Assembly: GCA_023356535.1 (NCBI GenBank)
Contig: JAKQYF010000003.1
Coordinates: forward strand, 1 to 59,262
Direction: 5' to 3'
From: Trichodesmium sp. MAG_R03
GTDB taxonomy: Bacteria; Cyanobacteriota; Cyanobacteriia; Cyanobacteriales; Microcoleaceae
Length of the DNA: 59,262 nt
Within the stretch, counting starts at the first letter, position 1. Every line of letters begins with the position of its first letter. The position numbers and the translations under genes are program-made. The notes below the pieces were generated by a model. That model was not told the DNA's origin and did no database searches. It worked only from the letters and a program-made list of their open reading frames with translations. This document shows, piece by piece, positions 8,866 through 18,699 of the stretch.

Positions 8866-9693
8866 GTGAACACTCAAATAATGACTACTGAAACTAGGAA
8901 AAAAAGAATAGGAGTTTTTGATAGTGGGATAGGCGGTTTAACTGTTTTAAGAGAATTATATAGACAGTTACCCGAGGAATCTATTCTTTACTTTGGTGAC
9001 ACAGCAAGATTACCTTATGGAACAAGAACTACCAAAGAGATTTTACAATTTGTAGATGAAATTGTTGAATGGCTAGTCAAAAATGAGGTAAAAATGGTGT
9101 TGATGGCTTGCAATACTAGTTCAGCTTTGGCTCTGGAAAAAGTCAAATCGAAATTTGATATTCCTATTCTAGGATTGATTGTACCTGGAGCTAATACTGC
9201 AGTGGAACAAGGAAAAAGAATAGGTGTTATTGCGACCCCTGCAACTGCTGCTAGTAATGCCTATCGTCATGCGATTTTAAAAGCAGATGCTTCTGTTCAA
9301 GTTTGGCAAGTTGGTTGTCCCTATTTTGTACCATTAATAGAACAAAATCAGCTACATGATCCCTACACATATCAGATAGCAGAAGAATATTTAATGCCTC
9401 TAATACAGCAACAAATTGATACATTAGTTTATGGTTGTACTCACTATCCTTATTTAGAACCAATATTGCGCTCATTATTACCTAAGTCTGTAAATTTTGT
9501 AGACCCTGCAGTTTCTCTGGTTAAAGTAGTAGCTAGAGAGTTAGAAATTATGAATTTGCAAAACTATAAGAAACCAAAACCAACAAAATTTGTAGTTAGT
9601 GCTTCTCCTCAAAAATTTGCTGATCTATCATTACAATGGCTGGGTTACAAACCAGTTGTACAAGCAATTTCTTTACCTACTATTCTAGACTAA
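8866..9693 (+). CDS. murI: Glutamate racemase
   Basis: Converts L-glutamate to D-glutamate for peptidoglycan in the cytoplasm. The family signatures are all present: IGVFDSGIGGLTVLREL at 15-31, FGDTARLPYGTRT at 43-55, catalytic Cys82 in LMACNTSSA and catalytic Cys191 in VYGCTHYPYL. The frame opens at GTG 8866, but ATG 8881 five codons later is an equally good start. In many cyanobacteria murI lies next to sds; here they are separated by about 5.4 kb carrying patU-hetZ. Confidence 0.95.
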   Translation: MNTQIMTTETRKKRIGVFDSGIGGLTVLRELYRQLPEESILYFGDTARLPYGTRTTKEILQFVDEIVEWLVKNEVKMVLMACNTSSALALEKVKSKFDIPILGLIVPGANTAVEQGKRIGVIATPATAASNAYRHAILKADASVQVWQVGCPYFVPLIEQNQLHDPYTYQIAEEYLMPLIQQQIDTLVYGCTHYPYLEPILRSLLPKSVNFVDPAVSLVKVVARELEIMNLQNYKKPKPTKFVVSASPQKFADLSLQWLGYKPVVQAISLPTILD

Positions 9694-9817
9694 ACTATTT
9701 CTATGTATTTTAGCTCACGGGGTGACAAGCTAGTTGAAAGCTATATATAGAAATGGATTGGCGGAAAGAGAACTGAATAATAATTCAACTAAAAGACAAT
9801 GCTTATTGAGAAATGTT

Positions 9818-9856
9818 GGGGTGTAGTGCGTTCGCGGAGCGAACGCACTACACCCC
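9818..9856 (+). terminator. Perfect 18-bp hairpin downstream of murI
   Basis: GGGGTGTAGTGCGTTCGC pairs without mismatch with the mirrored arm across a GGA loop. It lies 125 bp after the murI stop. No T tract follows, so it could be a transcript-stabilising or processing hairpin rather than a classical terminator. The GTTCGCGGAGCGAAC core resembles short palindromes scattered through cyanobacterial genomes. Confidence 0.6.
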
Positions 9857-9875
9857 CACTTTGAGTTGATTATTT

Positions 9876-10048
9876 AGGGCTTGCTGATTAATTTTTAAAG
9901 CATTGATATATAAAGGTCTTATACCATTTCTCCATGAAAAGGAACAAATATATCCGACTACCTCCTCTATACACTCCCTGTTCTTGTGTAGGGACGTTGC
10001 ATGCAACGTCCCTACCTACTCCCCTGCTTCTTAAAAAGACTTATTCAG
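9876..10048 (-). mobile_element. R1 MITE copy c, internally deleted
   Basis: It begins AGGGCTTGCTGATTA after the flank TATTT, retains the AAATATATCCGACTACCTCC and GGGACGTTGCATGCAACGTC segments and ends in AAAAAGACTTATTCAG, lacking the final TIR bases. It is about 100 bp shorter than full copies. Confidence 0.75.
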
Positions 10049-10432
10049 ACGACACTATTTATTGGGAATTACACATTTTCTGGGTAGAAAAATGCTTGAA
10101 ACTTACATTCCGCACGTCAAAATGTAGTACATGAAGAGGGGGGAACTTGAGTAAGTATTTAGACTTATAGTATGGGATAGTGAGGTGGTTACAAATCAAC
10201 AGGTTAATCATCCATCCTCACCCTATTTTTTTTGAGTGATGTTGATTCAAAAGCTTATCCTCAAAGAATTTTAACTTGCTTGTAACTCCAGCGGTACTCT
10301 ATGAATACCTGATATAATGATATCAGTTGCTGGAACTCAGCAATAGACCAATTCAAAAATTGCCGAAGTCCCTCTATCAGTTGACTACTCCACTCTTAAT
10401 AATTGCCAAGTGCTTTCATTTTCAAGCTATAA

Positions 10433-10513
10433 AGGACTTACCCACGGGCACTACACGAGGATCAGGGCGGCCCCTACATATGGCGTTTTCAAGGTGAATT
10501 TGCGTAAGTCCTG
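10433..10513 (+). mobile_element. R3 MITE, diverged copy
   Basis: It runs from AGGACTTACCCAC to TTGCGTAAGTCCTG, flanked by TATA-rich sequence on both sides. Its interior differs from the other R3 copies, so only the ends identify it. Confidence 0.55.
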
Positions 10514-10621
10514 TATTATTTAATTGTTGATTGTTTGAGCGCTTTACCTGTTTTCATCTTTAGTTTCTCAACTGAGTAGATAGTATCTTTGACAACTTGG
10601 AGTCAAAAATATCAATAATAC

Positions 10622-10765
10622 TCAACGTTCTGGAGTTAGGTTATATATGCTTTTAACTCCGGAATGAATCAATAGTAGTTGATTAATTTTCTCTTCTATA
10701 CTAATCTCATCAATAATTCCTGCTAGCAAACCTAGATGGTCTACATTAGTCACTTGTATTGACAT
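10622..10765 (-). pseudogene. IS1634-like transposase N-terminal fragment
   Basis: A strong AGAGGAGA site precedes ATG 10765. The 47-residue product begins MSIQVTNVDHLGLLAGIIDE, which resembles the DUF4277 start of IS1634-type transposases (DLDHLGIVAGIID). It then hits a stop and nothing matching the catalytic part follows. Confidence 0.45.
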
Positions 10766-11341
10766 TTTCTCCTCTTTTTTTATCTTCATCTTTTATCTAG
10801 AATTACACTTTGAAGTTTTTTTCTCGAGCCTAAATACAAACTCTACGTTTTCCCCTCTTTCTGTACTACATATTGCTGAGTCAATAATTTTCACAATTCA
10901 CTCTATGACTGGGTTGGAGATACCTGAATCCTTACCATCAAAGCTAGCAAAACAGTTAGAAAAAACAGGATTTGACAAAATTACTCAGGGTCAAAATTAC
11001 TTAAAATCCATCAACAAAAACTGAAATTATAGACTGTAGAATTGCAAGGAATCAGAGAGAAAATATTCAATAAACAGTTTGAAGTGCAGAATGTGGAATT
11101 CAAGAAAAGATCATGATAATTTCTTATTATCATTTTTAGCTAAAGTATAAATTTTACTAATTAAATCGACCGCAAAAATAGCTTTGGGATAAAAAAAGGA
11201 TAACAAAGAGAGGTATCCGCTCAGTAAATTGGGGTAAAAAAAGAAAAAGTACAGCTAGTGTTGTAGAATATGACTTATGACGTAAAAACTATCATCATCT
11301 AAATTAGTGGCCACATTACTGTAATCAATAAACCCAGGAAA

Positions 11342-11570
11342 GATTGCAGAGGTCGGAGTGCGTCAAACAGTAGAACTATTACTAAATCTGGTAGAACAAC
11401 TCAATTCCAAAGTCAAACAGTGAGAAGAAGAAAATCAAAAGCTGCGGGACGAAAATAACCGTCTTAAAGGTGAACTTGGCAAACCAGACATTAAAGCTAG
11501 TAAAAAGAGACGAAATAAGGACCATTCATCAGAGAAAGCACAAAAAGCTCCAAAAGAAGTGAGCGCTCAT
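11342..11570 (+). pseudogene. Transposase N-terminal remnant (IS66-like coiled coil)
   Basis: The frame reads VRQTVELLLNLVEQLNSKV, a TGA stop, then a leucine-zipper-like LRDENNRLKGELGKPDIKAS and a lysine-rich tail. This looks like the N-terminal region of a cyanobacterial IS66-type transposase. The rest is missing. Confidence 0.45.
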
Positions 11571-11814
11571 GGCTATATCACTGGTCTCACAATATTTAAT
11601 TTCCTGACTTTACCGGATATATTGCTATGGTCTGGCAAAGTTAAATCTAGTCCCATTAAGTATAATTATAGACTCTACAAACCCTTGTGTTTGTCGTCCT
11701 GCTCGTCCAAATAAGCGACAAGCAAGTTACAACTGGTTCAATAGCTACGTTGATATAAGTATTAGATGCTCCCCTAAGTCCAGGATTGTGTTGGTTGCCC
11801 CACTACACATTTAG

Positions 11815-11893
11815 GAGCCCTGTGAGTTGGAAATTCTCACCCGTGGCCCATAAAGCAGAAGCGAGAGATAGTGATATCTCTATCGACTGTAAT
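11815..11893 (+). ncRNA. Degenerate group II intron 3' end
   Basis: A domain V-like hairpin (GAGCCCTGTGAG with a GGAAA loop and CTCACCCGTGG) is followed by a domain VI-like hairpin (GAGAGATA/TATCTCTATCGACTGTAAT). Arm mismatches show decay. No RT frame is recognisable upstream, and unlike the copies at 1 and 48361 it is not followed by R1 sequence. Confidence 0.55.
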
Positions 11894-12167
11894 AAAAGTT
11901 CTGCTATCTTATGCAACCATAGAAGCAGGAAGTCAGCATTAAAATGCTACTAATTGTAATTTATATCAGCTTGATGAAGCAGCTATTTAGGAATGAGGAT
12001 TTATTGACTTCGGTGATTTTCTGCACAGGAGCATTTCAGTGCAATACTCAAGCGCCAATATTTATGGATCATATTTTATCTCCATTCCTTAATATTTTGC
12101 AAGCATAGGCACATGATAATTATTTTAGCTATTTGTCACCAGAATTTTGTAGCTACAAATTGAGCCA

Positions 12168-13193
12168 TTAAAGGTCTTGAAGGTAAACAGCAAATTTTAA
12201 AGGTTCTTCCCAATTTAACAACTTAATAGTTAGTTCATATTTTTGTTCAGGTTGCGGATCAAATAATTCTACCCATACAGTACCTGGATCAGAACGTTGA
12301 GAAGTTGTTTGAGCTTCTCCACCTTGCAGTTTTAAACTTGCTGCTTCTGGTAAATCCCCCTTAATCCACAAAGAAGTAGAAGATCTATCTTCAGGAATAT
12401 AATATTTAGCCTCAATATTAACCCAACCCACAGCAGTTTCCCATTGTTTTTTTACCACTGACTTGTTCAAATGACAAATGAACGTTAAAGATGATAAAAT
12501 GTCTTTAGCAGCCAGTAAAGACAATAACATTTGTTGTCTTGGAGTTGCAGTATCATAAGTTTGAACTTGATTAAAAGTCAACTCCCCATCACGGGTTTGA
12601 CCTACTAATACTAAAGCTGCTAGATTATTTAGGGATTGAGATTGGCCAGGGAATAAATTATCTACAGCTTTGACCAATCTACTGCCAGGTAGTAAATTGG
12701 ATTGTACCGCCTCTTGGCAAGACTGCAAGAGTTGAGCAAATACATTATCTGTTAAAGGTATAGATAAATTTCTCCACCTGATATTTTTCATCTGTGATGC
12801 CCAAAGAGGAATTGGGGAAGCCCAATCTTGAGCTTCAACATCTGGATAGTCAGTATCATATCCTGATTTTTCCCAAGGAAATAGTGGTGGTTTAGATTCT
12901 ATCTCAGTTTTAAGCCGGTTTTGTAACAATGACTCGAAACGATGATACACAGTTGGTACTTCTCCCAGTGTAATTGGTGGACTTTCATCGTAGAAGGGAC
13001 AGTCAATTTCTTCAGAATTTAGTGGATCGAGTTCTTCCCACTCTTCCTCTACGCTGATTTCTGCTTCTATATTATCTATAGGTTTTCGACTATCTCTTAC
13101 TGTCAATATTTCTGTAGAACTTGACTTTGATAACAGCCAATCAAGGAAATTTTTTTCGAAAGTTTCCACCTGTTTGTTCGTTTCGTTATTCAT
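12168..13193 (-). CDS. patU: PatU-like heterocyst/filament patterning protein
   Basis: It directly follows hetZ and overlaps its stop (ATGAATAA, 8 bp), the usual arrangement of patU genes. The frame extends to 13244, but ATG 13193 gives the coupled start, for about 341 residues. The N-terminal half is acidic and low in complexity (EEEWEELDPLNSEEID). The C-terminal half contains a PLFPWEKS motif, a conserved domain around IPLWASQMKNIRWRNLSIPL and an all-beta end (ELTIKLLNWEEPLKFAVYL). PatU proteins work with HetZ in cell-pattern control. The molecular activity is unknown; the paralogue type (patU3 or patU5) is not resolved here. Confidence 0.72.
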   Translation of the reverse strand: MNNETNKQVETFEKNFLDWLLSKSSSTEILTVRDSRKPIDNIEAEISVEEEWEELDPLNSEEIDCPFYDESPPITLGEVPTVYHRFESLLQNRLKTEIESKPPLFPWEKSGYDTDYPDVEAQDWASPIPLWASQMKNIRWRNLSIPLTDNVFAQLLQSCQEAVQSNLLPGSRLVKAVDNLFPGQSQSLNNLAALVLVGQTRDGELTFNQVQTYDTATPRQQMLLSLLAAKDILSSLTFICHLNKSVVKKQWETAVGWVNIEAKYYIPEDRSSTSLWIKGDLPEAASLKLQGGEAQTTSQRSDPGTVWVELFDPQPEQKYELTIKLLNWEEPLKFAVYLQDL

Positions 13194-14361
13194 CACTTGA
13201 TGCCCCTGCTCCGGAACCTGAACGATTTCGTAATTCCCAGGCAAGTTCGAGTAATTTATACCACTTTTTCTTAACCTGGTTAATTTTACGACCTAAAGTC
13301 TTCGCGATCGTTTCGTCAGAAAGACCTTGTTGTTTTAACTTTAGCAAATTTTTTTGTTCTGAATCAATTTGCTGATGTAAAGCTTCCCACTCCGTTGGAG
13401 TTAAGCCTAAATTTTGCTCTAAATCTGCTTCTAACCATTGATGAACCAGTTCCCAACGATGTCCCATAGCAAATTTGAGCAAATGGTACTTAAAGCGCTG
13501 CTGTAAATAATCCCTTTCTCGGGCAGTCAGACCTAAGATAGATTCTATCTCTCCAGTTGATAAGTCTTGTAAACGCAATGCAAAGTAATTTGCACAGTCT
13601 TGCTGTTGACGTTCCTCTAGATAGGCCATTAGTTCTTGAATCACAGCCTGACGTAAAGAACCAATATCATTGCCTGGGTCTTGTGCGACCATTGCTTCTC
13701 GCACTTGCTGGATAGATCGATCATTCCAAGTCTTATCTGAGTCAGTAGTTTTCCCCTCTGCTGCTTGGTCAATATCTACAGATGTTTCTTTTGGTTGTTG
13801 TTGGGAAAATGTTTGTGCCCGTAGAATAATCAATTGTTGACTACGGCCACCAGACAAAGGTATACGTCTTTTTCCATAACGTTCTGTAAAGGCCATATAC
13901 TCTGCCAATTCTAACAAAGTATGGGGACGATAAGTTGCTGGTAGTTCAGTTTCTCGCCGAAAAGCATTTAAAGTCTCTAGGTAAAATTGTTGTAAAAAAT
14001 CTTCTATCAGATTTAATTTGGCCTGATAACTTGATTGTATTTGGGGAGGAGTGATATATCTATAAACAATAGCACTGAAGGTGCTATGTAATTCTATTCT
14101 TCCTTCTTGAGAACGAAGCTGGTAGTAATGTATACATCGCCTGAGGCGATGTAGAGCTAAATTTTTAGCCCATTTACCCACTTCTCCTGAAGCTTGAATT
14201 CTTTTACTTTCTGTGCAAATCCTTTCTACTTCTTGTCTAATACGTTCTGCCACTTCTTGGCAATTTTGCCTTGACGCACGAGTAGACTGCTGAAATTCAT
14301 CTAGGAGTAACTTTAAGATTTCTTCGCCAACTTGGCAGATTTCCCCCATCATTGTATTCAT
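13186..14361 (-). CDS. hetZ: HetZ, DNA-binding regulator of cell differentiation
   Basis: A 391-residue protein matching HetZ of Anabaena along its length: ESKRIQASGEVGKWAKNLA near 50, ELHSTFSAIVYRYITPPQIQ, TYRPHTLLELAEYMAFTERY and LIILRAQTFSQQQP. The C-terminus has helix-turn-helix-like segments (DETIAKTLGRKINQVKKKWY). In Anabaena HetZ acts with HetR early in heterocyst formation; it also occurs in filamentous strains without heterocysts. It is divergently oriented to the 14446 gene across 84 bp and overlaps patU. Confidence 0.87.
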   Translation of the reverse strand: MNTMMGEICQVGEEILKLLLDEFQQSTRASRQNCQEVAERIRQEVERICTESKRIQASGEVGKWAKNLALHRLRRCIHYYQLRSQEGRIELHSTFSAIVYRYITPPQIQSSYQAKLNLIEDFLQQFYLETLNAFRRETELPATYRPHTLLELAEYMAFTERYGKRRIPLSGGRSQQLIILRAQTFSQQQPKETSVDIDQAAEGKTTDSDKTWNDRSIQQVREAMVAQDPGNDIGSLRQAVIQELMAYLEERQQQDCANYFALRLQDLSTGEIESILGLTARERDYLQQRFKYHLLKFAMGHRWELVHQWLEADLEQNLGLTPTEWEALHQQIDSEQKNLLKLKQQGLSDETIAKTLGRKINQVKKKWYKLLELAWELRNRSGSGAGASSDE

Positions 14362-14445
14362 AATTAACTACTAATAAACTTGATAAATAATCACAAATAC
14401 ACCCAATTGTTAGATAATTTCTGAAAATATAAAAAACACTAAATT

Positions 14446-14925
14446 ATGGACTTAGAGCAACAAATACAAACACTTATTAAAAATGTACCCCAAGATGGTA
14501 ATACACCACAAATTGTTGAAGCAATTATACCTGCTTTAAAACTGTTAGCTCAACAACTCAAGCATTTGCAATACTATATATTGCAAACTTTGTCACAAAA
14601 CTGGATTATAACTACTTTAGGTCATCGCAGTAAATTTGATATAGAAAAACGTGTTATTTATGCTTTTCCGACACTAAAAGATGCCTCATTATCTATTTCT
14701 GAAGATAATGTTGTAGCGACACCTATGCCAGTTATTTATATAATCTTTCAAATGATAGCAATTCAACCTTTAGATAGTCTTGTATTCTTTGAAAAGCCTG
14801 ATGATTTAACAACAGCTACTGAGGTTAAGAGAGAGGATGTCCAAAAACTGATAAGTACATATCTTAGACAGTATAAGACATCCTCTAGTTCCAACCCTAG
14901 TAAAATTCCCTCAGATATTGCTTAA
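14446..14925 (+). CDS. Conserved cyanobacterial protein of unknown function
   Basis: 159 residues, no signal or membrane segment. The N-terminus (MDLEQQIQTLIKNVPQDGNT, then a PALKLLAQQLKHLQYYIL helix), a strand WIITTLGHR, an EKRVIYAFPTLKDA motif and a VDV-like LISTYL helix form a recognisable cyanobacterial family with no assigned function. It is divergent from hetZ, so the two could share an 84-bp regulatory region. I do not recognise a catalytic motif. Confidence 0.75.
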   Translation: MDLEQQIQTLIKNVPQDGNTPQIVEAIIPALKLLAQQLKHLQYYILQTLSQNWIITTLGHRSKFDIEKRVIYAFPTLKDASLSISEDNVVATPMPVIYIIFQMIAIQPLDSLVFFEKPDDLTTATEVKREDVQKLISTYLRQYKTSSSSNPSKIPSDIA

Positions 14926-15132
14926 GATATTGAAATATTTTCCAGCTTTAGATTTTGTATTATTAAAAATTCAACTACCTCAAGCAAATATATCAAAATC
15001 CTAATTGGGAACGATCATTGAAAACGGGCTCAAAAAAAACCTAGTTTAGTATCAAAATATATATTATTTGTTAGCCATATACCAATCAATAGTATTTGTT
15101 CATTATTACTAATTATTGGAATATACTAAAAA

Positions 15133-16104
15133 CTAATACAGCCTACTTAAAACATAGTCAGTAAGATTAATTAAAGCTTGACGAGAATCACAATCTGGTA
15201 AAGATTGTAAATATTCAACAGCCATCTTCGCATATTTAGTAGCCAACTCTTGAGACCTTTTAATACCTAGGCTATCTTTAATCAATTGAATAGCTTCTTC
15301 TAAATCCCCATCTTGGGCTAATTCTCTTTCAAGGATTTTTTCTAAGGCTGGCTTTTCTTCAAAAGCATATAATGTGGGTGCTGTCAAGTTGCCATTTTTG
15401 AGATCTGAAAAAGATGGTTTTCCTAGAGATTCTGTGGCGCTGGTAAAGTCTAGTATATCGTCCACTATCTGGAATGCTAAACCTAGATATCTACCATAGT
15501 AGTACATATTCTGGGCTAGTTCTGGTGGGACACCACTAATAATAGCTGCAGCTTTAGAACTATTAGCCATTAGAGAAGCTGTCTTATAATAGCTCTTTTC
15601 TAAATAAGCCTCTATTGATAAATTAGTGTCAAATCTATGTAGTCCTTGCTGAATCTCTCCTTCGGCAAGATCCATAATGACCTCTGAAAGCAGTTTCACA
15701 ACTTCTAGATTATCTAGATTGGCCAAGTACCAAGATGATTGAGCAAATAGGAAATCTCCAGCTAGTACCGCAACACGATTGGTAAATAAACTGTGAACGG
15801 TAGGGACACCTCGACGAATTTCTGATTCATCTACTATATCATCATGAACTAAGCTAGCAGTGTGGATCATTTCTGTTATTTCTGCTAAACGACGATGTTT
15901 AGGAGTAATTCCTTGGTTTAGCATAGTAGTCCTTGAAATTAATAGGACAATGGCTGGTCTGACCCGTTTTCCCTTGACACGGAATAGGTGTTCTGCAGCT
16001 GCGTATAGTATGGGGTGACGGGCACCTACCAATTCTCTTAAGTTATCTGTTAGCAGTTGCAGATCTGCTTCTACTGGGGAAAATAGGAGGGTGGAAGTAG
16101 TCAT
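15133..16104 (-). CDS. sds: Solanesyl (all-trans polyprenyl) diphosphate synthase
   Basis: Makes the C40-45 side chain of plastoquinone by condensing IPP onto allylic diphosphates. The 323-residue all-helical prenyltransferase has the first Asp-rich motif LVHDDIVDESEIRRG (Asp88, Asp89, Asp92) and the second FQIVDDILDF (215-219), plus GKRVRPAIVLL at 45 and GDFLFAQ at 116. It resembles Slr0611 of Synechocystis. The ATG follows immediately on a tandem heptamer array rather than a Shine-Dalgarno sequence. Confidence 0.92.
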   Translation of the reverse strand: MTTSTLLFSPVEADLQLLTDNLRELVGARHPILYAAAEHLFRVKGKRVRPAIVLLISRTTMLNQGITPKHRRLAEITEMIHTASLVHDDIVDESEIRRGVPTVHSLFTNRVAVLAGDFLFAQSSWYLANLDNLEVVKLLSEVIMDLAEGEIQQGLHRFDTNLSIEAYLEKSYYKTASLMANSSKAAAIISGVPPELAQNMYYYGRYLGLAFQIVDDILDFTSATESLGKPSFSDLKNGNLTAPTLYAFEEKPALEKILERELAQDGDLEEAIQLIKDSLGIKRSQELATKYAKMAVEYLQSLPDCDSRQALINLTDYVLSRLY

Positions 16105-16105
16105 G

Positions 16106-16136
16106 TCAGTTATCAGTTATCAGTTATCAGTTATCA
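16106..16136 (+). repeat. Tandem heptamer (CAGTTAT) array
   Basis: Four and a half copies of CAGTTAT lie directly against the sds start codon. Such short tandem heptamers are typical of filamentous cyanobacteria. A related CAGCTAT array is at 35280-35316. Confidence 0.85.
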
Positions 16137-16544
16137 ATACTTCTGACTGAAGCCGGAGGCAAGAAATACTGAAGTTTATTTTTTTTATTCTCTTACCCTT
16201 AAAAGGGCAGGCTTGAGACCTTGTTTTTTGGTCATGGATTAGCCTGTAAAACTACAAGTTAACAAAATTTTACAAATTATATTCTTATTCTAAGCTAACC
16301 ATCCTTGGATATAAGAAAGTTGGAAATTTTGATGGTAAAACAAAATAGTTTTTTAAAAAACAAATAAACCCGACTTACACACCCAAACAAGAAACGTATC
16401 TATTACCCTAATTATTAGACATATCCAAAAATAATAAGTTTGGAATGGTTGGGTCAGGGTTTGAGAACCTGATTATGGATACGAAAAATCTAAAATCATA
16501 CACTATCTGTAATGTTCACCCCTACTAGATACAATGGTTATGCA

Positions 16545-16668
16545 TAATACCAATTACCATAAACTTTTCTATACTTGGGTTTTCTATTTCTAAATATTAT
16601 TTGTTGGAGCAAATAATATTTAGAATGGTAACTTCGGCTATAAAGGAAAGTTATTTTTGCAAGCTTTT
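16545..16668 (+). repeat. R9 dispersed repeat, copy 1
   Basis: It starts TAATACCAATTACCATAAAC and shares TTCTAAATATTATTTGTTGG, GTAACTTCGG-TAT and AAGGAAAGTTATTTTTGC with 32471-32775, where the same repeat is split by an R5 element. Confidence 0.6.
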
Positions 16669-16671
16669 AAT

Positions 16672-16925
16672 CCACATTTCGCAGTTCTTCATATATCTTT
16701 ATGTATATTTACATTTTGAAAGAGCCTTGTAGGAAAAACCCTCATTATAGAACTCAATATCAATAAAATTTCTTAATAACTAATTTTTTATGAGAAAATT
16801 AGTTACAATTCTCTGTAACAGTGAAACTCGATGCCCATAGCTATAAGGATTTTAGGGAGAGTATTAGGGGGGATAGATTAATAAAATTATCAAATTATAA
16901 TGCTAAGGGGTGCAGAATATGGTTT
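16672..16925 (-). repeat. R7 dispersed repeat, copy 2 (inverted)
   Basis: Reverse complement of the 7927-8178 repeat with about 75-80 percent visible identity, including the TCTTTATGTATATTTACAT and TAGTTACAATTCT segments. Confidence 0.7.
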
Positions 16926-17515
16926 ATCTGTGCTATAAATCTAACTATGGTGGGTCAACAATTGTTGTTAGGAGCTTATTCCCATTAGATTTTAGATTGT
17001 ATCTAATTGTTAAGCTACTCCCAAAAGACTGTATATTAATAGAATTAACTGTGCTATGTTATTATTGAGACTAATATATTAATATCATTTCATTTATTTG
17101 AGTCGTGTAAAAAAACCTAACTACTTTTAGACAAAGGGCATGTATGCAAGAAGCAACAGGTAAGAAGCTTTGCCTCCTGTTTGACATTTAGTGAATGACC
17201 CACTCTTGTTTACATCTCAATTTAAAAATGTTTAAGCTGTAATAATTCAACGTAGCAAAGAGATACTGATTGAGTCTTGAATGAGAAAAGTTAATAGGTT
17301 ATTCACTCCCTAATAGTGAAAACTGAGTAATGATTAGGAAAAATATTTAATAACCTTTAAAATAGAATAAATAAAATTTAGCTATTATGCTTATTTTTTT
17401 CAAATTTCCTCTGTAATTGCATGAATCAGCTATTAAGTTGTCTAATTACTTAGAAGATGAATTAAAAACTGCATAATATGGACGAGATATCTTTGCAGAT
17501 AATATGGGCGAGATA

Positions 17516-17619
17516 TACAGCAGATTTCGGGCCAATGATGTACAGGGTAAATGGTGAAAATCATGTAGTGTGGGCATCTAACCCGCGTGGGTGAACTCAT
17601 AACAACGGAAAGCGCTGTA
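17516..17619 (-). mobile_element. R2 MITE copy
   Basis: 104 bp with TACAGC...GCTGTA ends and the internal words ATTTCGGGCCAATGATGTAC, GGTGAAAATCATGTAGTG and GGAAAGCGC. It matches 32233-32337 and 40629-40733 in inverse orientation. The outermost TA at each side fits a TA target duplication. Confidence 0.85.
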
Positions 17620-17761
17620 TTTGCAGATAAATGAATTGCACCAATTAGAGTTAACTTGCTTTCCTAAGCACTGAGAATTGTTAAGTACAAAACTTGCTCT
17701 TAGGCTAATATATTTAGATTAACATCTAATCAACATAAGAACAATAGTTGCTATAAATTTC

Positions 17762-17855
17762 TATAGTCATTCCGAATAAGAATGGGATACTTTTTCAGCT
17801 AAAAACCCTTTCACAGCAAGAAGATCTTGTCTCAATCTAAATCAGAATGACTATA
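17762..17855 (+). mobile_element. R4 MITE copy
   Basis: 94 bp, TATAGTCATTCCGAATAAG...CAGAATGACTATA, nearly identical to the copy that splits the SNF2 gene at 47864-47957. Confidence 0.85.
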
Positions 17856-18184
17856 TTAAATCAATAGTATTTAATGGTTTTTAACCATACATTTATCTAA
17901 GAATATAATTTGGGAAGTAATTACTGGAAATATCTATCCGTCAATACTTATAGGCTTTTCCATAGGACCTAAATCTTTACTATTTTGCAGGTATTTTTTC
18001 CAGCACAAAAGTAATGCTTATTACAACAAAATCTGACTGCCTAGAGTAATAATTACTCAAGTGCTTTCCTTTTGATAACAACTCGAGGGGTGACAAATTA
18101 AGGTGAAACCCTTTTGGTGCAAGATTAGGAGAAACCTACCTTCAGGAAAAATTCGGGGTTGAGGATGGGGTCTTAAGAGACTGA

Positions 18185-18324
18185 CTGGCCATTAATTGAC
18201 CTGAATAGACTATTTCTTCGTTAATATTCTGAATACTAGGGCCAAATGCAAATAGTATTTTTCAAAATTACATTGCCTCAAACCATTATTAAGTAGGACT
18301 TACAGGCAGTTTGTAACCCCCCTA
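18185..18324 (+). repeat. R8 dispersed repeat, copy 2 (inverted)
   Basis: Inverse of 2103-2237; it ends TAGGACTTACAGGCAGTTTG, so the outer edge resembles the R3 terminal sequence AGGACTTAC. Confidence 0.6.
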
Positions 18325-18598
18325 GTGATAACAATTTTTTCTAGAAGCAATAGCAAGTAATTGCTAATAGCTCAAATCAAACCAATATTCTATAGATAGA
18401 TAAATATCGATGGATTCTAGAGACTACCCCAGCAGGGCGTAACTCCATAAAAGTTAAAATACATAAGCTTGTAGAAATAAAAATATCTACTAGTTTGAAT
18501 TAGTATTTAATGCCAAACCATATAAACATAAGAGTTAAAATTTATCAACAAATTTATTTGAATCTCAAAATCAAGTAGAGATAACTTTTGTACTTAGA

Positions 18599-18632
18599 AT
18601 TAATTAATTAATTAATTAATTAATTAATTAAT
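18599..18632 (+). repeat. (TTAA)n microsatellite
   Basis: About eight consecutive TTAA/AATT tetramers upstream of the small membrane ORF at 18700. Such arrays are prone to slippage. Confidence 0.85.
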
Positions 18633-18699
18633 ATCTAACCAACATTGTATTAGTTGCTTCTTTAGTTTTTGAAAACACTCCTCACCATTTTGTAAAACT

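Larger units (their letters stand above)
9694..12167. other. Long intergenic region of decayed mobile DNA
   Basis: Besides the elements listed separately (hairpin 9818, R1 copy c, R3-like copy, IS1634-like and IS66-like scraps, intron remnant) I see a possible hairpin plus T8 tract at about 10165-10240. I find no intact gene. Confidence 0.5.
16105..18699. other. Intergenic, 2.6 kb of repeats without genes
   Basis: Listed separately are the heptamer array, repeats R9, R7 and R8, MITEs R2 and R4, and the TTAA array. Between them I see only short AT-rich sequence and no conserved protein fragment. Confidence 0.5.
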
